Origin: Archangium violaceum
GTDB taxonomy: Bacteria; Myxococcota; Myxococcia; Myxococcales; Myxococcaceae
Assembly: GCF_016859125.1 (NCBI RefSeq)
Contig: NZ_CP069338.1
Span: 372,001 to 436,000 of the forward strand
Length of the DNA stretch: 64,000 bases
Reading direction: 5' to 3'
Each line of letters starts with the position of its first letter. Within the stretch, counting starts at the first letter, position 1. The translations under genes and the position numbers were made by a program. This document shows, one piece after another, positions 27,293 to 36,124 of this stretch. The notes below the pieces were generated by a model. It did not search any database. It was not told the DNA's origin and worked only from the letters and a program-made list of their open reading frames with translations.

Positions 27293-28551
27293 GGGGCGGA
27301 AACAGTCAGCAGGCGCTCACGCAACAGCTCGAGCGCGTTCGAGGCGGCGAAGAGACGCACGAGATCCCGATCGCCTGGAATGGAGAAGCGTTCGCAGCGG
27401 GTGGGGGCTCCCTCCGCGGCGAGCGCACAGTAGACGGTGCCCACGGGGTCCTCGGGCGTTCCCCCCGTCGGGCCCGCGAAACCCGTCACCGACAGGCCGT
27501 AGGTCGTCTTGCAGGCCGCGCGAATTCCCTCGGCCATGGCCACCGCCACCGGGCGAGACACCGCTCCGTGGCGCTCCAGCAGCTCGGCGGGCACTCCCGC
27601 CCAGGCCCTCTTCCTCTGCTCGGTGTAGACGACCGCTCCGCCCAACAGGAAGTTGCTCGCGCCGGACACCCCGGTGAGTTGCGCGGCGATGAGGCCCCCG
27701 GTGCAGCTCTCGGCGAGCGCCAGCGTGGCCCGGGCCTCCGTCAGCAGTCTCCCCAACACCTCGGGGTAGGTGTCCGCGTCCGAGCCGTACACCGCCAGGC
27801 CGAGCTCCCGGCGGGCCGCGGCTTCGGCGGCGGCCAGGGCGGCATCCGCCTCGGACTGCGAGGGCGCCTCCGCCATCAGCTTGAGCTGGTTCTCCGGCGC
27901 ATGCGTGCGGAAGCCGAACACCACCCGGGAGTGCGCCGCCGCCAGAGGGGCCACGCGCGCGTCGAGCACGGACTCGGGGATGCCCACCGTGCGCAGCAGG
28001 CGGAAGGCCCGGTACGTGCGCCCCGGCCGCTTCTCCAGCTCCGCCCGCACGCGCGGCAGCACCTCGCCGTCCACCAGCGCCCGGTACTCGCGGGGCACGC
28101 CGGGCAGGAAGAAGAGCCGGCAGCCGCCCAGCCGGAGGATGAACAGGGGCGCGGCCCCCACGGGGTTGGGTACCACCTCCGAGCCCTCGGGCACGAGCGC
28201 CATGCGGGCCACATTGGGTGTCAACTCCCGGCCCCGCTTCGCGACACGCTCGCGGAGGAACTGGAGTGTCCCGGCGTCCTCGACGAGCGGTACGCCCGCG
28301 GCCGTCGCGGCGCACTCGGCGGTGAAGTCATCCGCAGTGGGACCCAGCCCTCCCGAGACGATGACCATGTCCGACCGGGCGGCGGCCTCCCTCAGGGCGA
28401 GGGTGATGTCCTCCCGGACGTCGCCCACCAGCACCACCCGCCGCACCTTGACGCCCAGCTCGAAGAGCCGCGCCTCCAGGTAGGGGCTGTTGGTGTCGGT
28501 GGTCAGTCCGGTGACGAGCTCGTCACCAGTACACAGCAGCTCGACTCGCAT
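27289..28551 (-). CDS. cinA: CinA: nicotinamide-nucleotide amidohydrolase / ADP-ribose pyrophosphatase family
   Basis: 420-residue two-domain protein. The N-terminal MoCF-like domain (about 1-170; GDELVTG, NSPYLEARL, SGGLGPTADDFT) is the COG1058 pyrophosphatase part; the C-terminal PncC domain (about 255-415) has the ESCTGG motif (about 280) and the GFAGPTGGT loop, and deamidates NMN for NAD recycling. In many bacteria cinA lies beside recA and is called competence/damage-inducible; here recA is only three genes away. It is followed by an overlapping membrane-protein gene and preceded by pssA with a 55-base gap. Confidence 0.93.
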   Translation of the reverse strand: MRVELLCTGDELVTGLTTDTNSPYLEARLFELGVKVRRVVLVGDVREDITLALREAAARSDMVIVSGGLGPTADDFTAECAATAAGVPLVEDAGTLQFLRERVAKRGRELTPNVARMALVPEGSEVVPNPVGAAPLFILRLGGCRLFFLPGVPREYRALVDGEVLPRVRAELEKRPGRTYRAFRLLRTVGIPESVLDARVAPLAAAHSRVVFGFRTHAPENQLKLMAEAPSQSEADAALAAAEAAARRELGLAVYGSDADTYPEVLGRLLTEARATLALAESCTGGLIAAQLTGVSGASNFLLGGAVVYTEQRKRAWAGVPAELLERHGAVSRPVAVAMAEGIRAACKTTYGLSVTGFAGPTGGTPEDPVGTVYCALAAEGAPTRCERFSIPGDRDLVRLFAASNALELLRERLLTVSAP

Positions 28552-28606
28552 GGGCGGCGCATCCTAGCCGCACACCCCGCCCCCGGCACGTGCCAGGTCG
28601 CGGGTT

Positions 28607-29437
28607 CTACGCCACCTTCTGCTCGTCCTCCGACTCGTCGTCGATCTCCTCGAGGACGACGGCGGCGGCTGCTCCGCGCCCCAGCTTCCGGGCCACGAGG
28701 CGCTTGCGCACTCCGAAGGCGGACTCGATGAGGCCGAAGGCGAGGTAGGCGAACGAGTAGGCCACCAGCACGTAGGCCGGGTGGAAACGGGTCCCGATGA
28801 TGACGCCGCTGGCGAGCACCAGCATGAGGATGAGCGCCGAACGGGGGGACAGGCGCAGGTCCTTGAAGGTCCGGTAGCGGACGGTGGACACCATCAGCAG
28901 CGCGAGCGCCGTCGTCGCCACCGCCACGGGGCCCCGGGCCGACTCATCGAGCACCTCACCGCCCGTGGCGGCATGGTGGGCGATGATCATCGAGACGAGC
29001 ACGCCCGCGGCCAGGGGAATGGGCAGGCCGACGAAGAAGCTCCCGCCACCGCCATGGGGGCTGCGCATGGCGAGCACGTTGAAGCGCGCGAGCCGCAGCG
29101 CACCGCAGGTGGCGAAGCAGAAGGAGAGGAACAGGCCGAGGAAGCCAAGCGGCTCCAGCGCCCACTTGTAGATCAGGAGGCCAGGCGCGGCGCCGAACGA
29201 GACGACGTCCGCCAGACTGTCGAGCTGCATCCCGAAGTCGCTCTGCGTCTTCGTCAGGCGGGCCACGCGGCCGTCGAACCCGTCGAAGAACATGGCGAAG
29301 AGGATGGCGAGGGCGGCCTGGTAGAGCTGCGTCGGGCCCGCGTCCCCCGAGCACAACGTCATCGCGTAGAAGCCACAGAGGATGGAGGTGACGGTGAACA
29401 GATTGGGCAGGACGAACAACAACTTACGCGGTCTCAT
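28607..29437 (-). CDS. pssA: CDP-diacylglycerol-serine O-phosphatidyltransferase PssA
   Basis: 276-residue membrane enzyme making phosphatidylserine from CDP-DAG and serine, the precursor of phosphatidylethanolamine. The CDP-alcohol phosphotransferase motif is complete: Asp52-Gly53 and Ala59-Arg60 in DGFDGRVAR, then Gly69, Asp73 and Asp77. About seven membrane helices follow, and an acidic tail (EEIDDESEDEQK). The start at 29437 has AGGAGAAC 7 bases upstream; the longer frame adds a non-conserved extension. It is divergent from an alpha/beta hydrolase gene, with 103 bases between. Confidence 0.93.
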   Translation of the reverse strand: MRPRKLLFVLPNLFTVTSILCGFYAMTLCSGDAGPTQLYQAALAILFAMFFDGFDGRVARLTKTQSDFGMQLDSLADVVSFGAAPGLLIYKWALEPLGFLGLFLSFCFATCGALRLARFNVLAMRSPHGGGGSFFVGLPIPLAAGVLVSMIIAHHAATGGEVLDESARGPVAVATTALALLMVSTVRYRTFKDLRLSPRSALILMLVLASGVIIGTRFHPAYVLVAYSFAYLAFGLIESAFGVRKRLVARKLGRGAAAAVVLEEIDDESEDEQKVA

Positions 29438-29498
29438 CTGTTCTCCTGCCTCCTGGTGTTGGCCACTGGCCGTTCCGGTTGAAGCCGGGGGGGAACGG

Positions 29499-29504
29499 AT
29501 CATA
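29499..29504 (-). promoter_or_regulatory. Candidate extended -10 of pssA
   Basis: On the minus strand TGATATGAT reads as TG-N-TATGAT, an extended -10, about 62 bases before the pssA start, in an AT-rich stretch. No good -35 was found. Confidence 0.35.
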
Positions 29505-29540
29505 TCAGGGTTTTATTTGCCCGTTCTTCGCGGAGGGCTG

Positions 29541-30707
29541 ATGGACGCAGTGCGTTGGACCCTTTGGGTACTGCTCGCGGGACTCGCCCTGGTGGGTGTG
29601 AACGCCTTGTGGGTGTTGGGTGTGCGCTGGTGGTATCGCCTGCGCACACCTCCTCCCGAGCGGCTGCGGGTCCGCTGCCAGGATGGCTGGGAGCTCACCG
29701 TGTACGTGCGGCGTGCCGCGCACCGGCGCTTCGAGGAGCCGGTGCTGCTGTGCCATGGGCTGGCCGCCAACCGCTGCACCTTCGACTTCGAGCCGCCCTA
29801 CTCCCTGGCCCACGCCCTGACCGAGGCCGGCTTCGACTGCTTCAGCGTGGAGTGGCGAGGCATCGGCGCCTCGCGTCCCCCGCCCCGGGGCCGCCGCTGG
29901 CCGGACGTCACGGTGGATGACCTGGTCACCCAGGACGCGCCCGCGCTCATCGAGCTGGCGCTCTCCCAGACGGGGGCCCGGCGCGCCTTCTGGGTGGGCC
30001 ATAGTCTGGGGGGACTCGTGGGCTACGCGGTGGCGCAGGGCCCCGCGGGTGCGAAGCTCGCGGGGCTGCTCACGCTGGGCTCGCCGGTCTTCTTTCCGCC
30101 GGATCCGCTCATCCGCCGGCTCATCCACGTGGGCACCCGGGCCGCGTGGCCGCGCGGCTTTCGCAACGAGTGGCTGAGCTGCACGCTGGCCCCCTTCCTC
30201 GGCTACGTCCCCCTTCCCCTGTCCGACGTCATCATCAACCCCAGGCACATCCCCCCGCCCATCCAGCGCAAGGTCTACGCGAACATGATGGCGTCGATGA
30301 GCCGCAGCGTGCTCCGCCAGTTCCAGGATTGGATCGACCATGACGCCTTCCGTTCCTTCGATGGGAGCGTGGACTGGCGCGCGGGGCTGGCCCGGCTCTC
30401 GCTGCCGGTGATGGTGATGGGCGGGAGCGTGGACCGGCTGGCCTCGCCGAAGAACCTGCGCGCGCAGTACGAGCTGATCGGCTCCCCGGACAAGAAGCTG
30501 CACGTCTTCGGTTGCGAGCGCGGCGACAAGATGGACTACGGGCATGGAGATCTGCTCTTCGGCACGGGCGCGCCGCTCGAAATCCAACCCGAGGTGCGCG
30601 ACTGGCTGGTGGCCCGCGCCACACCCATCTCCGCGTCCCCCCGGAGCGAACCTCAGGGCGAGCCCCCCCCCATCACACACTTCGCCCCGGGCTCCGCGGC
30701 GACCTGA
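29541..30707 (+). CDS. Membrane-anchored alpha/beta hydrolase
   Basis: 388 residues. An N-terminal membrane helix (about 5-27) is followed by an alpha/beta-hydrolase fold: LLCHGLAANRCTFDF (oxyanion region), the nucleophile elbow GHSLGG (about 153-158), the acid in GGSVDRLAS (about 294-302) and the base in DYGHGDLL (about 332-339). The HGLAANR and GHSLGG arrangement is like bacterial lipases/polyesterases of the AB-hydrolase-1 group; substrate unknown. GGAGG lies 5 bases before the ATG. The 3' end overlaps the convergent beta-helix gene by 55 bases. Confidence 0.85.
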   Translation: MDAVRWTLWVLLAGLALVGVNALWVLGVRWWYRLRTPPPERLRVRCQDGWELTVYVRRAAHRRFEEPVLLCHGLAANRCTFDFEPPYSLAHALTEAGFDCFSVEWRGIGASRPPPRGRRWPDVTVDDLVTQDAPALIELALSQTGARRAFWVGHSLGGLVGYAVAQGPAGAKLAGLLTLGSPVFFPPDPLIRRLIHVGTRAAWPRGFRNEWLSCTLAPFLGYVPLPLSDVIINPRHIPPPIQRKVYANMMASMSRSVLRQFQDWIDHDAFRSFDGSVDWRAGLARLSLPVMVMGGSVDRLASPKNLRAQYELIGSPDKKLHVFGCERGDKMDYGHGDLLFGTGAPLEIQPEVRDWLVARATPISASPRSEPQGEPPPITHFAPGSAAT

Positions 30708-32107
30708 CCCGGACCCCGCCCCACCACGCGCTCCAGCTTCACCGAGGTGGCGCCCTGGCAGTCGGCCACCACGAGCCCCCCGGCGTTGTCCCGAACCAAG
30801 AGCGCGTCCACCCGCAGCACGCCGTCCTCCAGGGCGACCAGTGCGGGCCCGCCGGAGCCTCGGACCTCCAGGCCCTCGGCCGTCACCCGCGCCAGCGTCT
30901 CCGCCCACACTCCGGCCTCCCGGCACGCCTCCAGCGACACGTCGCGCAGCACCACCCGCGAGCCCTGCGCCGCCAGCACGCCCACGCCCGCCACGTCGCG
31001 CACCACGAGCCCCTCCACCTCCACCTCGGCGTCGCGCAGGTGCAGCCCGTCACCGGAGTCTCCCTCGCGCGTCGTCAGCCGGGTGATGAGCGTCCGCTGG
31101 AGCCGGAGCCGCCCGCGCGTGGCCGAGATGCCATACGCGTCCGCCCCATCCACCCGGATGCCACGCAGCACCATGTCCGAGCCCACCAGCGACACCGCCC
31201 CGAAGCCGCCACTGCCCAGCACCCACGAGTCCTCCAGCGTCCCCCGCGAGCCGATGAGCGCCACGCCCGCCCGGACCGCTCGCACCGAGGTGAAGCCGCG
31301 CGCCTCCAGCGTGGCCTCCAGGCCCTGGAGTCCATACTCGTGCCCGGTGACGGTGACATCCTCGAGCCGCAGCGTGCCCCGCTGAACGAAGAGCCCCACC
31401 TCGGACCCGCCCTCCACCGCGGCATGCCGCAGTCGCACCCGTCCACCGGCCTGGTAGAGCGCCGTCAGGGGCCCCCGAAACCGCACGGACTCCAGCTCCA
31501 CCTCCGAATCCCGTGCCTCCACGCCCCGCCGGAAGGCGCCGGCGAACGAGCCCTCCCGCACCTCCGCGCGCGAGCCCTCCACCAGCATCACCCCCACCGT
31601 CCCCGCGCCTCCAGCCTCGAACACGCCCCCCTCCACCGACAGGTGCCCCGCCTCCACCCGGACCGCCCCCGTGCCCTGCCCGCTGAAGCGCACCGCCGCC
31701 AGCCGCACCCCTCCGGCCGCCTCCAGCCCCCAGCTTCCCCCCTGGATGGCCAGGCTCCTCAACGAGGAACCCTTCGGAGCCCGTACCACCGGCCCTGCCC
31801 CCTCCCCCTGCAACACCGAGCCCTCCCCCGCCCCCACCAGCTCCAGCCCGGCGGGCAGGACGAAGGACCCCGGGTAACGCCCCGGTGACAGGTACACCCG
31901 GAACGGACGGCCGCCCTCCGCCCCACGCGTCAACGCTTCCGCCAGGGTGGAAAAGGGCCGCTCCCGCGAGCCATCTCCGGGCCCGTGATGGGCGCCGTCC
32001 ACCCAGACCTCGGCCCGTCCGGTGGGCGTCTCGGGGGCGATCACCGCGGCGGCGGCGCGGCGGGGTGCAAACGTCAGGCAGGCGATCATCAGCAGGCAGC
32101 GGAGCAT
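30653..32107 (-). CDS. Exported right-handed parallel beta-helix protein
   Basis: 484 residues. A short signal-like start (MLRCLLMIACLTFAPRRAAA) precedes a DUF1565-type entry motif (GPGDGSRERPFSTLAEALTRG and RVYLSPGRY), then about 20 short rungs of roughly 20 residues such as GVRLAAVRFSGQG and LEDVTVTGHEYG, typical of a pectate-lyase-like solenoid. The polysaccharide-lyase catalytic residues are not evident, so it may bind rather than cleave. An in-frame GTG at 32119 with AGG 8 bases upstream is an alternative start. Probably a cell-surface or secreted protein. Confidence 0.8.
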   Translation of the reverse strand: MLRCLLMIACLTFAPRRAAAAVIAPETPTGRAEVWVDGAHHGPGDGSRERPFSTLAEALTRGAEGGRPFRVYLSPGRYPGSFVLPAGLELVGAGEGSVLQGEGAGPVVRAPKGSSLRSLAIQGGSWGLEAAGGVRLAAVRFSGQGTGAVRVEAGHLSVEGGVFEAGGAGTVGVMLVEGSRAEVREGSFAGAFRRGVEARDSEVELESVRFRGPLTALYQAGGRVRLRHAAVEGGSEVGLFVQRGTLRLEDVTVTGHEYGLQGLEATLEARGFTSVRAVRAGVALIGSRGTLEDSWVLGSGGFGAVSLVGSDMVLRGIRVDGADAYGISATRGRLRLQRTLITRLTTREGDSGDGLHLRDAEVEVEGLVVRDVAGVGVLAAQGSRVVLRDVSLEACREAGVWAETLARVTAEGLEVRGSGGPALVALEDGVLRVDALLVRDNAGGLVVADCQGATSVKLERVVGRGPGQVAAEPGAKCVMGGGSP

Positions 32108-32426
32108 TCGATCGCCCACACTATTACCTGACAGCCTTCCCCGCTCGTCCGGATCAGCAACACCCACGCAAGTGATCGAAATGACAAAGAAAAACCCTCT
32201 CAATCGATCACATCCACACATCCCGGCCCCCGGAGCCACGAGGCTGGAGGACCGGTGCGCGACGTGCTCCTCCTCTCTAGAGGAGCCGGGCGATCCGTCA
32301 AATTCCTCGCGAATCGCGCGGAGGCCGATCTTCCGGCCTCGCAACGGTTTGCGAGCATTGACAGACAAAAGAGCGATTTGTTACCAACCTCGGGCTTTCG
32401 CATTTCAACGCGGCATGGAGGAGCGG
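32108..32426. other. 319-base divergent intergenic region before HU gene
   Basis: No gene seen. It is AT-richer than its surroundings in places and holds an inverted repeat with 8-base arms GTGATCGA (32172-32179) and TCGATCAC (32204-32211) separated by 24 bases, a compact hairpin-forming CTCCTCT-CT-AGAGGAG (32270-32285), and a candidate HU promoter at 32358-32386. Confidence 0.6.
32358..32386 (+). promoter_or_regulatory. Candidate promoter of the HU gene
   Basis: Perfect -35 TTGACA at 32358-32363 with a 17-base spacer, then TTACCA at 32381-32386, which is a poor -10. It lies about 40 bases before the HU start. Confidence 0.4.
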
Positions 32427-32696
32427 ATGACCAAGGCAGAGCTCGTGGAGGTGGTGGCGGCGCAGTCGCGGCTGACGAAGAAGTCGGCGGCGGAGATTCT
32501 CGACATCGTCTTCGCCAACATCGGCAAGGCGGTGAAGAAGGACCAGCGCTTCAGCTACCCCGGCTTCGGCACCTGGTCGGTCCGCTCTCGCAAGGCGCGG
32601 AAGATCCGCAACCCGCAGACCAACGAGATGATGAAGCTCAAGGCGTCGAAGACGATCGGCTTCCGGCCCGCCAAGGAGCTGAAGAACTCGCTGTAG
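32427..32696 (+). CDS. HU-family DNA-binding protein
   Basis: 89-residue nucleoid protein. MTKAELVEVVAAQSRLTKK is the dimerisation helix region; FGTWSVRSRKARKIRNPQT forms the DNA-gripping arm, and ASKTIGFRPAKELK ends it. It is a normal HU length. GGAGGAG directly precedes the ATG at 32427; an ATG at 32415 (MEERMTK) is possible but would bury the Shine-Dalgarno. Myxobacterial genomes often have more than one HU-like gene, so this may be one of several. It is followed by a terminator inside the convergent gene. Confidence 0.93.
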   Translation: MTKAELVEVVAAQSRLTKKSAAEILDIVFANIGKAVKKDQRFSYPGFGTWSVRSRKARKIRNPQTNEMMKLKASKTIGFRPAKELKNSL

Positions 32697-32727
32697 TCGG
32701 CGCAAAGCCCGCGAGCGCGCTCCGACC

Positions 32728-33753
32728 TCACCGGGGGCGTCGTCCGAGCATGGGACGGCGCCCCTTTCTCGTTCCCACGTCGTGCTGCTCGTGCCGCACG
32801 AAGGCGGGCTCCTCCCCGGACTCGGTGGGGCCCAGCTCGTCGAGCGGATCACACGGCTCGCCCCCGCGCCACAGCTCGAAGTGCAGGTGCACGCCGGTGG
32901 CCAGGCCCGTCTTGCCGGCCGCGCCCACCACGTCACCCGGCTCGAGCACCTCGCCCGGCGTCACCAGCACGCGCGACAGGTGGCTGTACCGGGTGGTGAC
33001 ATCCCCCTCGTGCTGGATGACCACCTGGTTGCCATGGGCGCCGTTCCACCCGGCGCGGATCACCACGCCCTTCGCCGCGGCCGAGACGAGCTGGCCCCGC
33101 TTCGCCGCCAGATCCAGGCCCAGATGATCCCTCTCCTTGCCGGTGATGGGGTGCACCCGGCTGCCGAAGACACTGGTGATGATGACCGGGTCCACCGGCC
33201 AGGTGAACCGAAGGGGCTGCTTCGAGGGCTTGAGCTGCAGGCGGCGCAGCTGGGCCATGCGCACCGCGAGCAGGTCCACCCGGGCGAGCACCGCGTCGGC
33301 CAGGTCCCCGGGGATGTCCCCGTAGGCGCGCGCGTCCTCCTCCAGCTCGGCCTCCAGCGTCACCCGGGCACGCACCACGTCCAGCGAGGACGTCTTGCGC
33401 GCGGATTGCCGGAGGAAGGCATCCAGGGTGGCGTTCATCCGCCGCCAGTTGTCCGCCTGCTCGCGCGGCATGGCACTGCCCCGCGGCACCTGCGCCCGTG
33501 AGGCGCGTGCCAGCGTGGCGAACTCCGCCAGCGCGGCCCGGAGCTCCATCGAAGCCGGGGCGTCCAGCAGCGGCTCGGCCTTCTTCGTCCGCAGCATGCC
33601 CTCGCCCGTGCCCTCCTGGGACGCACCCGCCGACAGGTCGGCCGGAGGCGACGTGTCCTCGGCATACAGCTCGTCGAAACTCATCTTCTGGCGCGCGCGA
33701 GGGGCGGCACACGCAGACAGGACGAGCAGCATGAGGGCGGCGAGACGACGCAA
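32728..33753 (-). CDS. M23-family metallopeptidase lipoprotein
   Basis: 341 residues. The lipobox is LSAC (Cys15). A helical middle region (about 60-175) is likely a coiled coil linking to the LytM/M23 endopeptidase domain (about 180-305). The zinc motif HLGLD (about 209-213) and HLHFE (about 291-295) are both present, so it is probably an active peptidoglycan hydrolase rather than an EnvC-type activator. A basic C-tail (GTRKGRRPMLGRRPR) ends the protein and its DNA forms the HU terminator. It has no close same-strand neighbours. Confidence 0.9.
   Translation of the reverse strand: MRRLAALMLLVLSACAAPRARQKMSFDELYAEDTSPPADLSAGASQEGTGEGMLRTKKAEPLLDAPASMELRAALAEFATLARASRAQVPRGSAMPREQADNWRRMNATLDAFLRQSARKTSSLDVVRARVTLEAELEEDARAYGDIPGDLADAVLARVDLLAVRMAQLRRLQLKPSKQPLRFTWPVDPVIITSVFGSRVHPITGKERDHLGLDLAAKRGQLVSAAAKGVVIRAGWNGAHGNQVVIQHEGDVTTRYSHLSRVLVTPGEVLEPGDVVGAAGKTGLATGVHLHFELWRGGEPCDPLDELGPTESGEEPAFVRHEQHDVGTRKGRRPMLGRRPR
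32734..32764 (+). terminator. HU intrinsic terminator embedded in the convergent M23 gene
   Basis: 12-pair stem GGGGCG-T-CGTCC / GGACG-G-CGCCCC (one G-T pair) with a 7-base loop gagcatg, followed by TTTCTC. It begins 38 bases after the HU stop and lies within the last codons of the M23 gene. Confidence 0.7.
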
Positions 33754-33959
33754 GGCGTCGCCAGTCTACCAACGCCCCGGGAATCGGCCAGCCAGCCGCC
33801 GAGTGGAGGCGGACCCACGCCTCGTCAATGTCCGGAACGGAACGGGGTCCGGCTCCCGTGCCGAGCCGCCTGGCCCCTGGAGGAGCACTCCACCGGGGTG
33901 TCCTGCGAGGTAGTGGAATCCTCTTTACGTCGCAGGTCGGTCTGGCATACAGCGGTCAC

Positions 33960-34643
33960 GTGGCACGCGAGACAGTGGAGTCGAAACGGAAACGGGCGGT
34001 GGAGGTGTTGGACCGGCTGGAGCGGGCCATGCCGGACGTGCGCATCGAGCTGGACTACCGCACCCCGTTGGAGCTGCTGGTGGCGGTCATCCTCTCCGCG
34101 CAGTGCACGGACAAGCGGGTCAACCTGGTCACCCCCGCCCTCTTCCAACGCTTCCCGGACGCGCGCGCGTACGCCCAGGCGGATGTCGGCGAGGTGGAGC
34201 CGTTCATCCAGTCATGCGGCCTGTACCGCGCCAAGGCGAAGAACATCATCGCGGCGGCCCAGGCCCTGGTGAAGGAGCACGGCGGAGAGGTGCCTCGCTC
34301 CCGGGCCGCGCTGGAGCAACTGCCCGGCGTGGGCCGCAAGACGGCCGGCGTGGTGTGCATCCACCTGGGAGGCGATGACGCCTTCCCGGTGGACACCCAC
34401 GTGAAGCGGCTGGCCTACCGGCTGGGCTTCACCCGTCACGAGGATCCGGACAAGGTGGAGGAGGACATGCAGGCCCTGCTGCCATCGGAGCGGTGGGCCA
34501 AGGGCCACCAGCTCCTGGTCTGGCACGGACGGAGGACCTGCCTGGCGAGGGCGCCCGCGTGCGAGCGCTGCCCCGTGGCGGACCTCTGCCCCAGGAAGGG
34601 CGTGACGACTAGACCGACAGCCGGTCCTCGCGAGACGCCTTGA
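33960..34643 (+). CDS. nth: Endonuclease III (DNA glycosylase/AP lyase)
   Basis: 227-residue base-excision repair enzyme removing oxidised pyrimidines. The helix-hairpin-helix LPGVGRKTAG contains the catalytic Lys127, and VDTHVKR the catalytic Asp145. The 4Fe-4S cluster Cys are C194, C201, C204 and C210 (C-x6-C-x2-C-x5-C), exactly the Nth spacing. The GTG at 33960 gives a length near E. coli Nth (211); an upstream extension lacks conservation. The final 35 bases overlap the convergent def gene. Confidence 0.93.
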   Translation: MARETVESKRKRAVEVLDRLERAMPDVRIELDYRTPLELLVAVILSAQCTDKRVNLVTPALFQRFPDARAYAQADVGEVEPFIQSCGLYRAKAKNIIAAAQALVKEHGGEVPRSRAALEQLPGVGRKTAGVVCIHLGGDDAFPVDTHVKRLAYRLGFTRHEDPDKVEEDMQALLPSERWAKGHQLLVWHGRRTCLARAPACERCPVADLCPRKGVTTRPTAGPRETP

Positions 34644-35130
34644 CGCGCTTCATCCGCTTGCGGATGAGCTCGCGCTTGAGCGTGGAGACGTGATCCACGA
34701 AGACGGTGCCGTTGAGGTGATCCGTCTCGTGCTGCACCGCGATGGCCAGCAGCCCGTCACACGTCAGCGTCTGCTCACGGCCCTCGGGGTCGAGGAACTT
34801 CACCGTCACCACCGCGGCGCGATCCACGTCCTCGGCCTCGCCGGGGATGGACAGGCAGCCCTCGGTGTAGGTCGTCTTCCCCTCCAGGGCGATGATCTCC
34901 GGGTTGATCATCGCCAGCGGCTGGGACTCGGGCTGGCGCGGACGGGTGTCCAGGACGATGACCCGCTGCAGGATGCCCACCTGCGGCGCGGCGAGCCCCA
35001 CGCCATCGGCGGCGTACATGGTCTCGAACATGTCCTTGACCAGCGTGCGGATGGAATCGTCGACCCGGGCCACCGGCCTGGCTTTCTGCTTCAGGATGGG
35101 ATCGGGCCAGATGAGGATTTCGCGAACCAT
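34609..35130 (-). CDS. def: Peptide deformylase
   Basis: 173-residue metalloenzyme removing the N-formyl group from nascent proteins. The three signature motifs are intact: GVGLAAPQ (43-50), EGCLS with metal-binding Cys92, and QHETDH with His134, Glu135 and His138. It is type-I-like. The start at 35130 has GAGGGG before the ATG. No fmt gene is seen next to it, unlike the common def-fmt pair. The 3' end overlaps nth. Confidence 0.95.
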   Translation of the reverse strand: MVREILIWPDPILKQKARPVARVDDSIRTLVKDMFETMYAADGVGLAAPQVGILQRVIVLDTRPRQPESQPLAMINPEIIALEGKTTYTEGCLSIPGEAEDVDRAAVVTVKFLDPEGREQTLTCDGLLAIAVQHETDHLNGTVFVDHVSTLKRELIRKRMKRVKASREDRLSV

Positions 35131-35391
35131 GGAGCCCCTCTTAACTCCCTGGTCACGGACGGGCAACCCGCCCCAGGCCCCCCCATGTGCCCCGCCTGTC
35201 ACCCGCTCGGGCAGGGCCCCCTGCCCCTCCAGCCGGATTCCCGAGCCGTGCTCCCGACTTCCAGGGAATCCGGTCCCTCACATCGAGGGCCGTGACAAAA
35301 AAGCAGCCGGGGTTCTTTACCAACGGGTGAGAGGAGGAGCACACTGAGCCAGTCCGGATTCCCCGGTAGGTCGGTTCAGGAGGAATTCGCC

Positions 35392-36105
35392 GTGCTCCGG
35401 AAGATCGCGCTGCTGTCCACCTCACTGCTCTACGCCTGTGGGAGCTACTCGTCGCCCGCCCCGAATATCGTCTCCATCGAGCCCGAGGAGGTGGTGAGCG
35501 GCGAGGCGTCGACGATCACCCTCGAGCTGGACGCGCCACTCCCCGTGAAGGTGGACTACGGCCAGCGGACGGCGACGGTGTTGACGCCGACCGTCCTGAT
35601 CGGCGGGCAGAAGGTGGCCATCGCGCTCCTGGAGCAAAAGGGGATGCTGCGGGCCAACGTGCCCACGAACCTCCCGGCCGGGCCCCAGGAGGTCCGGCTG
35701 GAGATGGAGGACGGAAACGAGTCGCACCGGGAACAGGAACTCACGGTGCTCCCGGTCCCTCCCGAGCTGAGTCCCCTCACCGGGGACACCGACCCGGGGA
35801 ATGACACGCCGACCGCCCCCGAGATCACCGGACTGAGCATCGACCCCATCGCGGACCAGGTTCGCGACGTCCCGTTCGTCATCACCCTGCGGGCCGAGGG
35901 CCCGGCGGCGGCCAGCTTCGCGGGGCAGGTGCAGATCTCCTCCAACAAGGGGCGCGTCAGCCCGAACCTGAGCAACGCCTTCAGTCAGGGCGTGCGGCGG
36001 GAACAGGTCGTCCTCGACAAACAGGGCGGACAGGTCGTGCTCACCGTGCGCGTCGGCAAGGACATCGTCGCCCAGTCCAACCCCTTCAAGGTCGCGCCGA
36101 AGTAG
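35392..36105 (+). CDS. Lipoprotein with IPT/TIG-like domain
   Basis: 237 residues from a GTG start with a near-perfect AGGAGG 8 bases upstream. The signal ends in lipobox LLYAC (Cys16). The first half (about 25-115) reads like an IPT/TIG-type Ig fold (NIVSIEPEEVVSGEASTITLEL, ANVPTNLPAGPQEVRLEM), then a Pro/Thr/Asp linker and a second beta-rich domain (ITGLSIDPIADQVRDVPFVITLRA). No specific family. Probably an outer-membrane surface lipoprotein. It converges on the large scaffold gene with a 19-base gap. Confidence 0.8.
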   Translation: MLRKIALLSTSLLYACGSYSSPAPNIVSIEPEEVVSGEASTITLELDAPLPVKVDYGQRTATVLTPTVLIGGQKVAIALLEQKGMLRANVPTNLPAGPQEVRLEMEDGNESHREQELTVLPVPPELSPLTGDTDPGNDTPTAPEITGLSIDPIADQVRDVPFVITLRAEGPAAASFAGQVQISSNKGRVSPNLSNAFSQGVRREQVVLDKQGGQVVLTVRVGKDIVAQSNPFKVAPK

Positions 36106-36124
36106 GACGGGCCGCCGCCGCCAC

